Assembly: GCF_041438865.1 (NCBI RefSeq)
Contig: NZ_CP109450.1
Span: forward strand, 682,001-746,000
Length of the DNA stretch: 64,000 nt
Source of the DNA: Streptomyces sp. NBC_01471
GTDB taxonomy: Bacteria > Actinomycetota > Actinomycetes > Streptomycetales > Streptomycetaceae
Reading direction: 5' to 3'
Position numbers and translations under genes: made by a program. The notes under the pieces are model-generated. The model was not told the DNA's origin. It did not search any database and saw only the letters and a list, made by a program, of their open reading frames with translations. Each line of letters starts with the position of its first letter. The first letter of the stretch is position 1. Positions 34,018 to 43,718 of the stretch are shown here, in pieces.

Positions 34018-34376
34018 CAGGCACTCGGCCGGAGCAGGGAGGGCCGGACCTGGACGAGACGATCCAGCATCCGACCCGGCTGACCGTCGCCGCTTTCCTC
34101 TCCGCGTGCGACGAGGCCGAGTTCGCCGCCGTACGCGACGGCTGCCAGGTGTCGGACTCGGTCCTCAGCAAGACCGCTTCCGCACTGGAGGCCGCCGGAT
34201 ATCTGGACATCCGCAAGGGCCACGTCGGCAAGCGCCCCCGGACCTGGCTGTCCCTCTCCCCCGTGGGCCGGCAGGCGTTGGACGACCACCTCACCGCGCT
34301 CCAGAACATCGTGGCCGCGGCCCGGCAGACCGGCGCCCGGGAGCAGGCCGGACAGAGCACCGGGCAGAGCGACTGA
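34014..34376 (+). CDS. Winged-helix transcriptional regulator (HTH_34 type)
   Basis: A 120-residue protein with a MarR/PadR-like winged helix: HPTRLTVAAFLSACDEAEFA, VSDSVLSKTASALEAAGYLD, then the wing KGHVGKRPRTWLSLSPVGRQ. The GTG start overlaps the membrane gene's stop. The perfect palindrome before the operon is the likely binding site, giving an autoregulated pair. Confidence 0.9.
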   Translation: MTGTRPEQGGPDLDETIQHPTRLTVAAFLSACDEAEFAAVRDGCQVSDSVLSKTASALEAAGYLDIRKGHVGKRPRTWLSLSPVGRQALDDHLTALQNIVAAARQTGAREQAGQSTGQSD

Positions 34377-34525
34377 GCGGGCTGGGCGACGCGCGCGCCG
34401 GGGGCGCGGGTGTGCGGTGGGCATCGCGGCGGCCTCCAGTTCACGGCGCGGCGGCCGGAAGGCCGTTCCCCGGCCAACTGCCGTACCGCGCCTCCCCCTT
34501 CGGTGGTGGAGACGCGGTATCGCGC

Positions 34526-35722
34526 TCAGCTGTGCTGTTCCTCCGCGAGGCCGACACCGCTCCGGCCCGCCGGAGGAGTGGTGTCCGGTTTCCCGGCGCC
34601 GCGCCACGGGTGGGCGATCGGTGGGGACACCGCCCGCCACCACGGCTCGGACGGGAGCTTGCCCGAAGGCTCGAAGGGTTCACCGGCCCGCGGCAGCGCC
34701 ACCGCCTGCCCGGCCTCCCCCGCGGCGTCCCGGGTCCACTCGCCGGGCTCCGCCCACGGGTGCGGGGCGAGATTGAAGGTGCCCCAGTGGATGGGGAGCA
34801 GCACGCCACCGGGCTTCCCGCCCTGGAGGTCCAGATGTGCCCGCACGCCTTCGGCCGGCGTCATGTGGATGTCGGGCCAGTACTCCGAGTACGCGCCGAT
34901 CTGGATCATCGTGGCGTCGAAGGGGCCGTGCCCGGCGCCGATGTCCACGAAGCCGGGGAAGTACCCGGTGTCGCCGCTGTGGTAGATCCGGTGCTCGGGT
35001 CCCACGACGGCCCAGGACGCCCAGAGGGTGTGCTGCTGGTTGCGCAACCCGCGGCCGCAGAAGTGCCTGGCCGGGGTGGCGGTGAGCCGGATGCCGCCCA
35101 CCTCGGCGGTCTCGTTCCAGTCCAGCTCGCGCAGCCGGGCGGCGGGTACGCCCCATCGCTCCAGGTGGGCGCCCACACCGAGCGGTACGGCGAAGACCGT
35201 GTCGGTCCCCGCGAGGGCCTTGATGGTGGGGAGGTCCAGGTGGTCGTAGTGGTCGTGCGAGATCACCACGACGTCGACGGGCCCCAGAGCCGCGAGCGGC
35301 AGCGGCACGGGGTGCAGCCGCTTGGGCCCCGCGAACGAGAACGGTGAGCAGCGCTGCCCCCAGACCGGGTCGAACAGCACCCGCCGCCCGTCGATCTCGG
35401 CGAGGACGGTGGAGTGCCCCATCCAGGTGAGCCGCAGCCCCGAGGCCGGCGGCTTCGCGAGGTCGGCGACGGTGGTGGCGTGGACGGGGACGGTGCCCTC
35501 GGGGAACCTGAGGACCCGCTCCTCCTTGCGGAAGTAGACCTTCGCGAACTCGGCCATGGAGCCGGACGGCCGGGTCCTGGCGCCCAGCGGGTTCTGGAAC
35601 TCTCCGTCGGCGAAGTTCGGCGAGCGGCGGATACGCGCCATCCGCTCTCCGGCCGGGTCCGCACCGAAGCCCTCCGGCCGCAGCGCGCGGAGCCGGGGCG
35701 GCAGGGAACGGGAAGCGGGCAC
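34526..35722 (-). CDS. Metallo-beta-lactamase fold hydrolase (NAPE-PLD-like)
   Basis: A 398-residue protein. The metal motif HDHYDHLD (HxHxDH) is preceded by VVVISHD; further ligands are in TPARHFCGRG and YHSGDTGYFP. The substrate region TWMGHSTVLAEIDGRRVLFD is typical of the phosphodiesterase-like (NAPE-PLD/UlaG) branch of the family. No signal peptide is seen. The GTG start is supported by the reading frame only. The physiological substrate is unknown. Confidence 0.9.
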   Translation of the reverse strand: MPASRSLPPRLRALRPEGFGADPAGERMARIRRSPNFADGEFQNPLGARTRPSGSMAEFAKVYFRKEERVLRFPEGTVPVHATTVADLAKPPASGLRLTWMGHSTVLAEIDGRRVLFDPVWGQRCSPFSFAGPKRLHPVPLPLAALGPVDVVVISHDHYDHLDLPTIKALAGTDTVFAVPLGVGAHLERWGVPAARLRELDWNETAEVGGIRLTATPARHFCGRGLRNQQHTLWASWAVVGPEHRIYHSGDTGYFPGFVDIGAGHGPFDATMIQIGAYSEYWPDIHMTPAEGVRAHLDLQGGKPGGVLLPIHWGTFNLAPHPWAEPGEWTRDAAGEAGQAVALPRAGEPFEPSGKLPSEPWWRAVSPPIAHPWRGAGKPDTTPPAGRSGVGLAEEQHS

Positions 35723-35812
35723 GAGGACCTCCAGGTGTGCGGTGTCGATCCATTATGTGCGGCGGGCACGACGGCTCGGGGAACGGCCCCGTGAACGGTC
35801 CCCGGCGCCACC

Positions 35813-35844
35813 GCGGCACGGATCTGTCGCGCCGGATCCGTGCC
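35813..35844 (-). terminator. Terminator-like hairpin after the SGNH hydrolase gene
   Basis: Perfect 11-bp arms (CGGCACGGATC and GATCCGTGCCG) with a 10-base loop, 20 bases beyond the stop of the minus-strand gene. Confidence 0.75.
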
Positions 35845-35863
35845 GGGGGCCTGCGGGCTCGCG

Positions 35864-36655
35864 TCAGAGCGGCAGCAGGTCGGGGCGCTTGGCCCCGACG
35901 TGGTCGCCGGAGGACTCCCCGCGGAGCCTGCGGCCTATCCACGGCACCAGGTGTTCGCGGGCCCATTGGATGTTGTCGCGCCGCACCGCCGCCGAGCCGC
36001 GCGGCGGCTCCGGGGGCCACGGCTGGTCCGGGTCGGCGGGGACGTCGAGGCCCAGCACCTGCGCGGCCCGCAGCGCGACGCGTGTGTGGCCCTCGGGCGA
36101 CAGATGCAGCCGGTCGGCGTCCCAGGCGCGCCGGTCCTGGACGGTCTTGAGCGACCAGAGGTCGAGCACCGGGGCGTGGTGCCGTGCGGCGATGACCCGG
36201 ACGTGCTCGTTGTACGTGGCGATCTTGCCGCGCAGATGGCGCAGGACCGGGACACCCCGGGTGTCGAACCCGGTGGTCACCATGACGGTGCCGACCGAGC
36301 CGGTCAGATCGGCGAGCGCCCGCTCGAAGCGCTCGGCCGCGTCGTCCGGGTCGGAGCCCGGCCGGATGATGTCGTTGCCGCCCGCCGAGAAACTGACCAG
36401 GTCGGGGGCGAGCTCCTTGGCCCGCGGGACCTGCTCGTCGACGATCTGGTCGAGGAGCCGTCCGCGTACCGCGAGGTTCGCGTATCGGAAGGTGTGTTCG
36501 GGGACGCGGTCGTCCAGGAGTACGGCGAGCCGGTCGGCCCAGCCCACGAAGGTCCCGTCGGGGCCGGGGTCCCCGACGCCCTCGGTGAAGCTGTCGCCGA
36601 TCGCCGCGTACGACCCGATGATGTCTCTGTTCTTGATTGCCGAATCGTCTGCCAC
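35864..36655 (-). CDS. SGNH/GDSL-type esterase or lipase
   Basis: A protein of about 263 residues without a signal peptide. SGNH blocks are present in order: IGDSFTEG (nucleophile serine), GRLLDQIVDEQ (block II glycine), SAGGNDII (block III asparagine), and DRLHLSPEGH (catalytic Asp and His). Alternative starts are TTG 36664 and GTG 36655; the GTG has AGGA at a normal distance. These enzymes hydrolyse acyl or acetyl esters; the substrate is unknown. Confidence 0.9.
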   Translation of the reverse strand: MADDSAIKNRDIIGSYAAIGDSFTEGVGDPGPDGTFVGWADRLAVLLDDRVPEHTFRYANLAVRGRLLDQIVDEQVPRAKELAPDLVSFSAGGNDIIRPGSDPDDAAERFERALADLTGSVGTVMVTTGFDTRGVPVLRHLRGKIATYNEHVRVIAARHHAPVLDLWSLKTVQDRRAWDADRLHLSPEGHTRVALRAAQVLGLDVPADPDQPWPPEPPRGSAAVRRDNIQWAREHLVPWIGRRLRGESSGDHVGAKRPDLLPL

Positions 36656-36914
36656 AACGGCCAATCCTGCACCTCACGATGTGACCTACGCGACCGTATA
36701 TACGGGGTGACAGGCCGTGAGAAAGACCACCTGGTCAGTTTGTCTAAAGGCGGAATAAGGAGCGCCCTCCCGCTTCTCCGGGGCACGATGCCTGCATGAC
36801 GCACGGATGTCGTATCGTCGGAAATCCAGGGCCGTTACGACACGGCCGGACCGCCAGGTCCACCACGCGCCGACGGCGGCGAACCACGACGCCGGCAGGA
36901 CACCGAGGAGCCCC

Positions 36915-37730
36915 GTGACGCAGCAACTTCCGCAGGTCCCGTCGGCAGAACCCGAGCTGGCCGGGGTGCGCAACTTCCGCGACGTGGGCGGACTGCCGAC
37001 CGTGGACGGCCGACGGGTACGCCAGGGAAGGCTGTTCCGCAGCGGTCACCTCGCGCACGCCACCGCCGAGGACGCCGCCTTCCTGTCCTCGCTGGGGCTG
37101 CACACGATCTTCGACTTCCGCAACGCCGCCGACGTGTCCCTGGACGGACGGGACGTCGAGCTGACGGGCGTCCGCAATGTCAACATCCCCCTGACGGACC
37201 CGGCGGACGGTTCCGAGTTCTGGCGAATGGTGCGCGACGGCGATCTGGACAAGCTGCGGCGGGTCCTCTCCGACGACCGGGCCGCGGGCCGGATGGCCGA
37301 CTCGTACCGGTCGATCATCACGACCAGGACCGCCGAGCACAGCCGGGTGCTGCACGACCTCGCCGAGGACAGCGTGCCGGCCCTGATGCACTGTGCGGCG
37401 GGCAAGGACCGGGCGGGACTCTCGATAGCGGTGACGCTGCTCGCGGTGGGCGTGGAGCGCGACGCCGTCGAGGCGGACTACCTCAAGTCGAACGATCCCC
37501 GCAGGCGCTACCTGGTCAAGCGCAGCGACGAGTCGGCCGGCGCGCACTCCGACGAGGTCATGCGGCTGCTGAGCCCGCTCTTCGAGGCCCGCGCCGAATA
37601 CCTGGAGACCGCTTTCACCGCCATCGACGAGACCTGGGGTACCACCGACCGCTATCTCACCGAGGGCCTGAAGCTCACCCCGGAGACGCGCGAGAAGCTG
37701 CGCGCCCGGCTGCTCGAAGACGCCTCCTGA
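36915..37730 (+). CDS. Tyrosine-protein phosphatase
   Basis: A 271-residue phosphatase of the tyrosine/serine family (PF13350 type). The N-terminal signature VRNFRDVGGLPT is followed by RQGRLFRSGHLAHAT. The catalytic loop is HCAAGKDRAG (CX5R). GAGGAG precedes GTG 36915 and fixes the start; the open frame upstream is not supported. It stands alone; the substrate may be a protein or a phosphoinositide-like compound. Confidence 0.92.
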   Translation: MTQQLPQVPSAEPELAGVRNFRDVGGLPTVDGRRVRQGRLFRSGHLAHATAEDAAFLSSLGLHTIFDFRNAADVSLDGRDVELTGVRNVNIPLTDPADGSEFWRMVRDGDLDKLRRVLSDDRAAGRMADSYRSIITTRTAEHSRVLHDLAEDSVPALMHCAAGKDRAGLSIAVTLLAVGVERDAVEADYLKSNDPRRRYLVKRSDESAGAHSDEVMRLLSPLFEARAEYLETAFTAIDETWGTTDRYLTEGLKLTPETREKLRARLLEDAS

Positions 37731-37748
37731 GCGACTGCCGGGACAGGG

Positions 37749-37889
37749 CTACTGCTGACCGCCGAGCGTGAACAGCAGATAGACGAACCCGGCGAAGAGG
37801 TGCCCCGCCACCAGGTAGGCGACGAGCCGGATGACGAGTCCCCGGGGAAACTTCTTCTCCTCGTGCGTGTCTTCGGGTGTTTCCGGCAT
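37749..37889 (-). CDS. Small membrane protein, DUF6126 type
   Basis: A 46-residue protein: an acidic start, FPRGLVIRLVAYLVAGHLFA and one membrane helix through GFVYLLFTLGG. Length and position beside an XRE regulator fit the DUF6126 family. It lies 49 bases downstream of the XRE-cupin gene on the same strand, so it is probably co-transcribed. Confidence 0.8.
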   Translation of the reverse strand: MPETPEDTHEEKKFPRGLVIRLVAYLVAGHLFAGFVYLLFTLGGQQ

Positions 37890-37938
37890 GGCGGGCCTCT
37901 CGTCGGATCGGGTCTCGGGCGGGGGGAGAGAATCAGGG

Positions 37939-38505
37939 TCAGTGCAGGCCGGGGCTCTGCAGCAGGGTGTGCACGAAGAGCAGCTCGGTCCCGGCCCGGG
38001 TCGCGGCGGCGATCCGGTGCGGGGTGAGCGAGTCGAAGTGGGCACTGTCCCCGGGGTCGAGGTCGTGCGCCGCGTCGCCGAGGGTCAGCCGCAGCTTCCC
38101 GCTGAGGACGTACAGCCACTCCTCGCCGGGATGGACCCGGACCAGCTCGCCCTGCGCCCCGTACGGCACCTGCACCCGCAGGGCCTGCATCGCCCGGCCC
38201 GGGGAGCCCGCCGTGTGGTACGTCCAGCCGTCGGCCTCGACGGAGTCCCGGCGGTCGCCCCGGATGACGGGGTCGCGCTCGGGCGGCACCTCGCCGAGCA
38301 GCTCGGAGACCGACGTACCGTAGATGCGGGCCAGCGACAGCAGCATGGGCAGCGACGGCTGCCGGGCTCCGGTCTCCAGGCGGGAGAGGTGCGCCGGGGA
38401 GAGGCCGGCCCTGCGGGCCGCGGCCTCCAGCGTGAGCCGCCCGCGCCGGCGCAGTTCGCGCAGGCGCGGGGCGACATCGGGCAGATCCTCTGCGGGGGTG
38501 CTCAT
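37939..38505 (-). CDS. XRE-family regulator with C-terminal cupin domain
   Basis: A 188-residue protein. The helix-turn-helix is at residues 12-55 (LRELRRRGRLTLEAAARRAG, LSPAHLSRLETGARQPSL), followed by a linker and a cupin domain (VHPGEEWLYVLSGKLRLTLG, LDPGDSAHFDSLTPHRI). Such XRE-cupin proteins repress small-molecule catabolic or transport genes. The ATG at 38505 is preferred; an upstream ATG in frame is possible. A twin palindrome lies just before it. Confidence 0.9.
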   Translation of the reverse strand: MSTPAEDLPDVAPRLRELRRRGRLTLEAAARRAGLSPAHLSRLETGARQPSLPMLLSLARIYGTSVSELLGEVPPERDPVIRGDRRDSVEADGWTYHTAGSPGRAMQALRVQVPYGAQGELVRVHPGEEWLYVLSGKLRLTLGDAAHDLDPGDSAHFDSLTPHRIAAATRAGTELLFVHTLLQSPGLH

Positions 38506-38527
38506 ACACCCCATTGGGACAGCGGAA

Positions 38528-38560
38528 TGCCTCAGAGGCAAATTTTTTGCCTCTGAGGCA
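38528..38560. promoter_or_regulatory. Twin palindrome before the XRE-cupin gene
   Basis: Two copies of the perfect 13-bp palindrome TGCCTC-N-GAGGCA (38528-38540 and 38548-38560) joined by an A/T stretch, so the whole 33 bases is also one inverted repeat with 15-bp arms. It lies 23 bases upstream of the regulator's start and 24 bases beyond the end of hpnO, so it could be an operator, a terminator, or both. The doubled palindrome favours an operator. Confidence 0.65.
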
Positions 38561-38584
38561 AAAGCTCAAGTCCGGTCAGGGCTC

Positions 38585-39982
38585 TCAGCGGTTGGCGACC
38601 GCCTGCTTCACCAGGGTCCGCCCGAAGTCCCACATGAGTCCGCCGCCACCGTGCGCGTCGTCCATCACCGCGGTGAACGCCTCGACGAAACGGTCCACAT
38701 CCGCCTCACCGATGACCAGTGGCGGAATCAGCTTGATCACTTCCAGGTGGTCCCCGGAGACCTGGGTGAGGATGCGGTGCTTCTGGAGCAGCGGTACGAC
38801 GACCATCTGCGCGAAGAGCCCCTTGCGGGCCGCCTGGAGCATGGTCCACCGGCTGCGGAGCTTCAACGACGTGGGGCGGCCGAACTCGATGCCGATCATC
38901 AGCCCCCGGCCGCGTACGTCGTGCAGCAGTTCGTACCGGGGGATGAGCGCGGCCAGCCGGGACTTCAGCAGCTCGCCGGTCGCGCGGGCGTGGGCGACGG
39001 TCTCCTCGTCCTCCATGACCGAGAGCACGGCGAGCCCGGCGGCCATGGCCTGGGCGTTGGAGCCGAAGCTGGCCGAGTGGACGAGCACCCGGTCCATGGA
39101 CGAGTAGACCTTCTTGAAGATCCAGTCCTTGCCCAGGGTCGCGCTGACCGGCACGTAGCCGCCCGAGAGCGACTTGGCCACACAGACCAGGTCCGGTTCG
39201 ACGCCCTCCTCGTGCTGGTAGGCGTAGAAGTCGCCGGTCCTGCCGAGTCCCGTCTGCACCTCGTCGGCGATCAGCAGCGCCTTGTACCGGTGCAGCAGGT
39301 CCTGGGCCGCGCGCAGGAAGCCGGGCGGGGACTCCAGGACGCCCTTGCCCTGGATCGGCTCGACGACGAAGCCCGCCACGTCGCCGCGCTTCAACTCGCG
39401 TTCCAGCGCGGCCAGATCGCCCATCCCGATGGCCGTGTCGGGCAGCAGCGGTGCGAAGCCGTCGCGGAAGCCGTCCTCGCCGTTGACCGAGAGCGAGCCG
39501 GTCGTCAGCCCGTGGAAGGCGTGCGAGCAGTACAGGATCCTGGGCTTCCCGGTGGCATACCTGGCGAACTTCAGTGCCGTCTCGACGGCTTCCGTACCGC
39601 TGTTGCCGAAGAACACCCGGTCCAGGTGCGGCGAGTGCGCCAGCAGCTTCTCGGCGAGCAGTCCGGGCAGCGGCTGGCAGTCGAAGCGGGTCAGGTCGGC
39701 CAGTGAGGCGTCCAGGACGTCGTGCAGCGCCTTGCGGACGACCGGATGGTGCCGGCCGAGCCCCATGACCCCGAAGCCCGCGAGCATGTCGAGGTAGTCG
39801 TTGCCGTCCGCGTCCCAGAAGTGGGCGCCCTCGGCGCGCTCGTAGACGTTGTCGAAGCCGATGGTGTGCAGCATCCTCGGCAGCTGGTGGTTCAGGTACC
39901 GGGTGTGCAGCTCGTAGCGCTCGGCACCTCGCTCGGCGAGCAGGGTCGTCAGATCGAAACCCTTGGGTGCGCCTTCCGTCAT
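38585..39982 (-). CDS. hpnO: HpnO-type aminotransferase (class III), hopanoid cluster
   Basis: A 465-residue PLP-dependent aminotransferase. Key regions are [49 protein letters not shown] (the Asp that binds PLP) and [20 protein letters not shown] (the PLP lysine). It is the last gene of the hopanoid operon. HpnO is known to aminate ribosylhopane to aminobacteriohopanetriol. The ATG overlaps the dxs stop (ATGA), so the genes are coupled. Confidence 0.9.
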   Translation of the reverse strand: MTEGAPKGFDLTTLLAERGAERYELHTRYLNHQLPRMLHTIGFDNVYERAEGAHFWDADGNDYLDMLAGFGVMGLGRHHPVVRKALHDVLDASLADLTRFDCQPLPGLLAEKLLAHSPHLDRVFFGNSGTEAVETALKFARYATGKPRILYCSHAFHGLTTGSLSVNGEDGFRDGFAPLLPDTAIGMGDLAALERELKRGDVAGFVVEPIQGKGVLESPPGFLRAAQDLLHRYKALLIADEVQTGLGRTGDFYAYQHEEGVEPDLVCVAKSLSGGYVPVSATLGKDWIFKKVYSSMDRVLVHSASFGSNAQAMAAGLAVLSVMEDEETVAHARATGELLKSRLAALIPRYELLHDVRGRGLMIGIEFGRPTSLKLRSRWTMLQAARKGLFAQMVVVPLLQKHRILTQVSGDHLEVIKLIPPLVIGEADVDRFVEAFTAVMDDAHGGGGLMWDFGRTLVKQAVANR

Positions 39983-41859
39983 TCCGTCTTCTCCTTGGCT
40001 TTCAGGGCGGCGCTGATCCGTCCTGCGATCTCGACGGGCGTGAGCCCGATGTCGGCCAGCACTTCGGCTCGTTTGGCGTGCGGGAGGAACTGCTCGGGGA
40101 TTCCGAAGGTCCGCAGCGGTACGTCGACCCCGGCGTCGCGCAGGGCCTGGCCGACCGCCGAACCCACGCCGCCGCTGCGGCTGTTGTCCTCGGCGACCGC
40201 GACCAGCCGGTGTGCGGCGGCGAGCCCCGGGAGTTCGGCGTCCACGGGTTTGACCCAGCGCGGGTCGACGACGGTGCAGCCGATGCCGCGTCCTTCGAGG
40301 AGTTCGGCCGCGTGCAGGCAGACCGGGGCGAGCACTCCGACGGCGACCAGCAGTACCTGGGGCCGGTCGGCCCGGTGCAGTACGTCCATGCCGCCGACCC
40401 GGTCGACCGACGGGACCGGCTCGCCCACCGCTTCCTTGGGGAAGCGCAGTACGGTCGGCGCGTCGTCCACGTCGACCGCCTCCCGCAGCTGGGCGCGGAG
40501 CTGGTCGGCGTCCCGCGGCGCGGCTATGCGCAGTCCCGGTACGGCCTGCAGGACGGACATGTCCCACATGCCGTTGTGCGAGGGGCCGTCGACCCCGGTG
40601 ACCCCGGCCCGGTCGAGGACGAACGTCACCCCGCACCGGTGCAGGGCCACGTCCATCAGAAGCTGGTCGAGGGCCCGGTTGAGAAAGGTCGCGTACACGG
40701 CGACCACCGGATGCAGCCCACCGGTGGCGAGCCCGGCGGCGGACACCGCGGCGTGCTGTTCGGCGATCCCGACGTCCCAGACCCGGTCGGGGAAGCGCTC
40801 GGCGAACTCGGTGAGGCCGACCGGGTGCAGCATCGCCGCCGTGATGGCGACGACATCGGGCCGCTCGGCACCGATCGCGGCGATCTCGGCGCCGAACACC
40901 GAGGTCCAGGAGGGTCCGCCGGGCGGAGCGAGGGGTGCGCAGGTCAGCGGGTCCATGACACTGACGGTGTGGAAGCGGTCGGCCTCGTCCTCCAGCGCGG
41001 GCCGGTAGCCGCGTCCCTTCTCGGTGAGGCAGTGCACGAGCACCGGCCCGTGGAAGCGCTTGGCGCGGTTCAGTGCCGACTGCAGGGCCGCCAGGTCGTG
41101 GCCGTCGACCGGGCCGACGTACTTGAGCCCCAGGTCCTCGAACATGCCCTGCGGTGCGAAGGCGTCCTTGAACCCCTTCTTCGCGCCGTGCAGCGACTCG
41201 TACAGCGGCTGTCCCAGGACGGGCGTCGACTGGAGGACCTCCTTGCCCCAGGCGAGGGCCCGCTCGTAGCCGTCGGTCGTACGGAGGGTGGCGAAGTGGT
41301 TGGCCAGGCCGCCGGTCGTCGGGCCGTACGAGCGCCCGTTGTCGTTGACGATGATGATCAGCGGGCGGTCCCTGGCGGCGGCGATGTTGTTGAGCGCCTC
41401 CCAGGCCATGCCGCCGGTGAGTGCGCCGTCGCCGATCACGGCGACCACGTGGCCGGTCCGGCCGAGCACCTCGTTGGCCTTGGCCAGCCCGTCGGCCCAG
41501 CCCAGCACCGTCGAGGCGTGCGAGTTCTCGATGACGTCGTGCTCGGACTCCTCGCGGGACGGGTAGCCGGAGAGGCCGCCCTTGCTGCGCAGTTTGGAGA
41601 AGTCCTGCCGGCCGGTGAGCAGCTTGTGCACATAACTCTGGTGGCCGGTGTCCCACAGGATGCGGTCGACGGGTGAGTCGAAGACCCGGTGCAGTGCGAC
41701 GGCGAGTTCGACCACCCCCAGGTTCGGCCCCAGGTGTCCGCCGGTCCTGGCCACCGCCTGGATCAGGAACTCCCTTATTTCTACGGCCAGTTCACCGAGT
41801 TCCGCCTCGGCGAGCGCCTTCAGGTCGTGCGGTCCCCGGATATTCTCCAAGATCGACAC
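39979..41859 (-). CDS. dxs: 1-deoxy-D-xylulose-5-phosphate synthase
   Basis: A 626-residue thiamine-dependent enzyme, the first step of the MEP isoprenoid pathway. Motifs: [18 protein letters not shown], the thiamine-diphosphate site [18 protein letters not shown], the DRAG region [18 protein letters not shown] and [13 protein letters not shown]. The start is taken at GTG 41859, giving the usual SILENIRGP beginning. It lies inside the hopanoid operon and probably boosts isoprenoid supply; a housekeeping dxs is expected elsewhere. A strong hairpin separates it from hpnH. Confidence 0.94.
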   Translation of the reverse strand: MSILENIRGPHDLKALAEAELGELAVEIREFLIQAVARTGGHLGPNLGVVELAVALHRVFDSPVDRILWDTGHQSYVHKLLTGRQDFSKLRSKGGLSGYPSREESEHDVIENSHASTVLGWADGLAKANEVLGRTGHVVAVIGDGALTGGMAWEALNNIAAARDRPLIIIVNDNGRSYGPTTGGLANHFATLRTTDGYERALAWGKEVLQSTPVLGQPLYESLHGAKKGFKDAFAPQGMFEDLGLKYVGPVDGHDLAALQSALNRAKRFHGPVLVHCLTEKGRGYRPALEDEADRFHTVSVMDPLTCAPLAPPGGPSWTSVFGAEIAAIGAERPDVVAITAAMLHPVGLTEFAERFPDRVWDVGIAEQHAAVSAAGLATGGLHPVVAVYATFLNRALDQLLMDVALHRCGVTFVLDRAGVTGVDGPSHNGMWDMSVLQAVPGLRIAAPRDADQLRAQLREAVDVDDAPTVLRFPKEAVGEPVPSVDRVGGMDVLHRADRPQVLLVAVGVLAPVCLHAAELLEGRGIGCTVVDPRWVKPVDAELPGLAAAHRLVAVAEDNSRSGGVGSAVGQALRDAGVDVPLRTFGIPEQFLPHAKRAEVLADIGLTPVEIAGRISAALKAKEKTE

Positions 41860-41968
41860 GCTCAGGCCCCCTCTCGGATTCGTATCGCTCACACACCCGG
41901 TGCAGTCGGTGACGGAGCCTGCGCCCGCGCCACCGACGGCACCGGAACCGGCGCGTACGCGCCGACGG

Positions 41969-42002
41969 CCGCCGGCCCGACCTGGGCAGGTCGGGCCGGC
42001 GG
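41969..42002 (-). terminator. Strong hairpin between hpnH and dxs
   Basis: Perfect 16-bp arms (CCGCCGGCCCGACCTG and its complement) with a two-base centre, in the 186-base gap. It may terminate or attenuate the upstream hopanoid transcript so that dxs and hpnO are expressed separately. Confidence 0.75.
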
Positions 42003-42045
42003 CTCGGGGAGCCCGGGTGCGACGGGCTCTCCTGCGACCGTCACG

Positions 42046-43068
42046 TCACCCGCGGTTTCCTGACACGGTCTCGCGTGCGGCGCGAATGGTCTCCTTGAGG
42101 GAGCCCATCGTGGCGAGTACGGCAGTCGGCTCGTAACCGCAGTGCGCCATGCAGTTGGCGCAGCGGTCGTCCTTGCCCCGGCCGTACTTGTCCCAGTCGG
42201 TCTTCTCGACCAGCTCCTTGTACGTGGGGACATACCCGTCGTTCATCAGATAGCAGGGTCGCTGCCAGCCGAAGAGCGAGTAGTTGGGAATGGCCCACGC
42301 GGTGCAGGGGAAGTCCACCTTGCCTTCCAGGAAGTCCAGGAAGAGCGGCGAGTGGTTCAGGCGCCAGCGGCGCCTGTTGCCGCCCGCGAAGGACTTCTTG
42401 AAAAGCTCCCGGGTCTGTTCGACCCCCAGGAAGTGCTCCTGGTCCGGGGCCTTCTCGTAGGCGTAGGCGGGCGAGATCATCATCTCGTCCACCTCCAGGT
42501 CGTCATTGAGGTAGTTGAGCACCTCGATGATGTTCTGGGGGGTGTCGGTGTTGAAGAACGTGGAGTTGGTCGTGACGCGGAAACCGCGCCGCTTCGCCTC
42601 CTTGATGGCCTCCACGGCCTCGTCGAACACTCCCTCCTTCGCCACCGACTCGTCGTGCCGCTCGCGCAGCCCGTCGATGTGCACGGTGAACGCGAAGTAG
42701 GGCGACGGTGTGAACTTTTCCATCTTCTTGCGCATCAGCATCGCGTTGGTGCAGAGGAAGACATATTTCTTCTTCGCCACCAGCTGGCGCACGATTTCAT
42801 GGATCTGCGGGTGCATGAGGGGCTCACCACCCGCGATGGAAACCATCGGAGCACCCGATTCAAGGACGGCCCCCACTGCCTGCGCCACCGGCATGCGCTG
42901 CTTGAGCACTCCCGCCGGGTGCTGGATCTTCCCGCAGCCCTCACATGCGAGGTTGCACGCGAAGAGCGGCTCCAGCTCCACGATCAACGGGAACTTCTCA
43001 CGCTTGCGGAGCTTCTGTTCGAAGAGATACGTCCCGACCCTGATGGTCTGACGGAGCGGCATGGCCAT
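42046..43068 (-). CDS. hpnH: Adenosyl-hopene transferase, radical SAM
   Basis: A 340-residue radical SAM protein. The iron-sulfur motif is CNLACEGC at residues 38-45 (CxxxCxxC); SIAGGEPLMHPQIHEIV is the SAM-binding GGE region. HpnH joins adenosine to the hopanoid hydrocarbon, giving adenosylhopane. AGGAGGTG precedes the ATG. It lies five bases after hpnG. Confidence 0.95.
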   Translation of the reverse strand: MAMPLRQTIRVGTYLFEQKLRKREKFPLIVELEPLFACNLACEGCGKIQHPAGVLKQRMPVAQAVGAVLESGAPMVSIAGGEPLMHPQIHEIVRQLVAKKKYVFLCTNAMLMRKKMEKFTPSPYFAFTVHIDGLRERHDESVAKEGVFDEAVEAIKEAKRRGFRVTTNSTFFNTDTPQNIIEVLNYLNDDLEVDEMMISPAYAYEKAPDQEHFLGVEQTRELFKKSFAGGNRRRWRLNHSPLFLDFLEGKVDFPCTAWAIPNYSLFGWQRPCYLMNDGYVPTYKELVEKTDWDKYGRGKDDRCANCMAHCGYEPTAVLATMGSLKETIRAARETVSGNRG

Positions 43069-43073
43069 CTAGC

Positions 43074-43718
43074 TCACCTCCTGGGGAGCAGCAAAGAACG
43101 GTGCCATTCATAGAAAGCTGGTAGGACGGCACGGAGTACGCGGAAGGCCGATATTCCACCGCGTACCGTCCCAATACGGACGAGTTCATGTTCTGGAGCG
43201 TCCACGACCACTCGTACGGCCGCAACCGGGCGGGGCCCGGTCCGTACGGCGCTCCAGAGCGTCGCCGAGGATTCCATGTCCACGGCGATCGCCCCTGTGG
43301 CACGCAGCTCGGCCCTTTCGTGGCCGCGTACAACATGGTCTGACCCGGTCAGCGGACCGGTGTGCACAGTACGCCCGGGCAGGGCGGCGGCGAGCGCCTT
43401 CGCGAGCACCTCGGTGCCCACGCAGGCTGTGGCGCCCCTGCTGTCCCTGGTCTCATCGGCGACGATCACGTCACCCGGATGCATTCCGGGTGCGAGACCG
43501 GCGCAGAAACCGGACGCGATCACGGCGGACTCCCGCGAGGGGAGCTCGCCGAGTGTGCGGGTGACGGCGTACGCGGCCGCCTCGGGTCCCATGCCCGTAC
43601 GGAGTACGGTCACCGGGCCCGGTGCGCCGCCGCGGCCGGCGCCCGTGCGCAGGGCGAACCGCTCGATGCCGAGCGCGCAGGCGATCAGCAGCGGAGCGCT
43701 GTCCGGGGCCTCTGCCAT
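43074..43718 (-). CDS. hpnG: Adenosylhopane nucleosidase (HpnG)
   Basis: A 214-residue phosphorylase/nucleosidase-fold protein: IASGFCAGLAPGMHPGDVIV and the active-site strand AIAVDMESSATLWSAV (the MES motif with catalytic glutamate). HpnG removes adenine from adenosylhopane to give ribosylhopane. The start overlaps the cyclase stop (TGATG). Confidence 0.92.
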   Translation of the reverse strand: MAEAPDSAPLLIACALGIERFALRTGAGRGGAPGPVTVLRTGMGPEAAAYAVTRTLGELPSRESAVIASGFCAGLAPGMHPGDVIVADETRDSRGATACVGTEVLAKALAAALPGRTVHTGPLTGSDHVVRGHERAELRATGAIAVDMESSATLWSAVRTGPRPVAAVRVVVDAPEHELVRIGTVRGGISAFRVLRAVLPAFYEWHRSLLLPRR

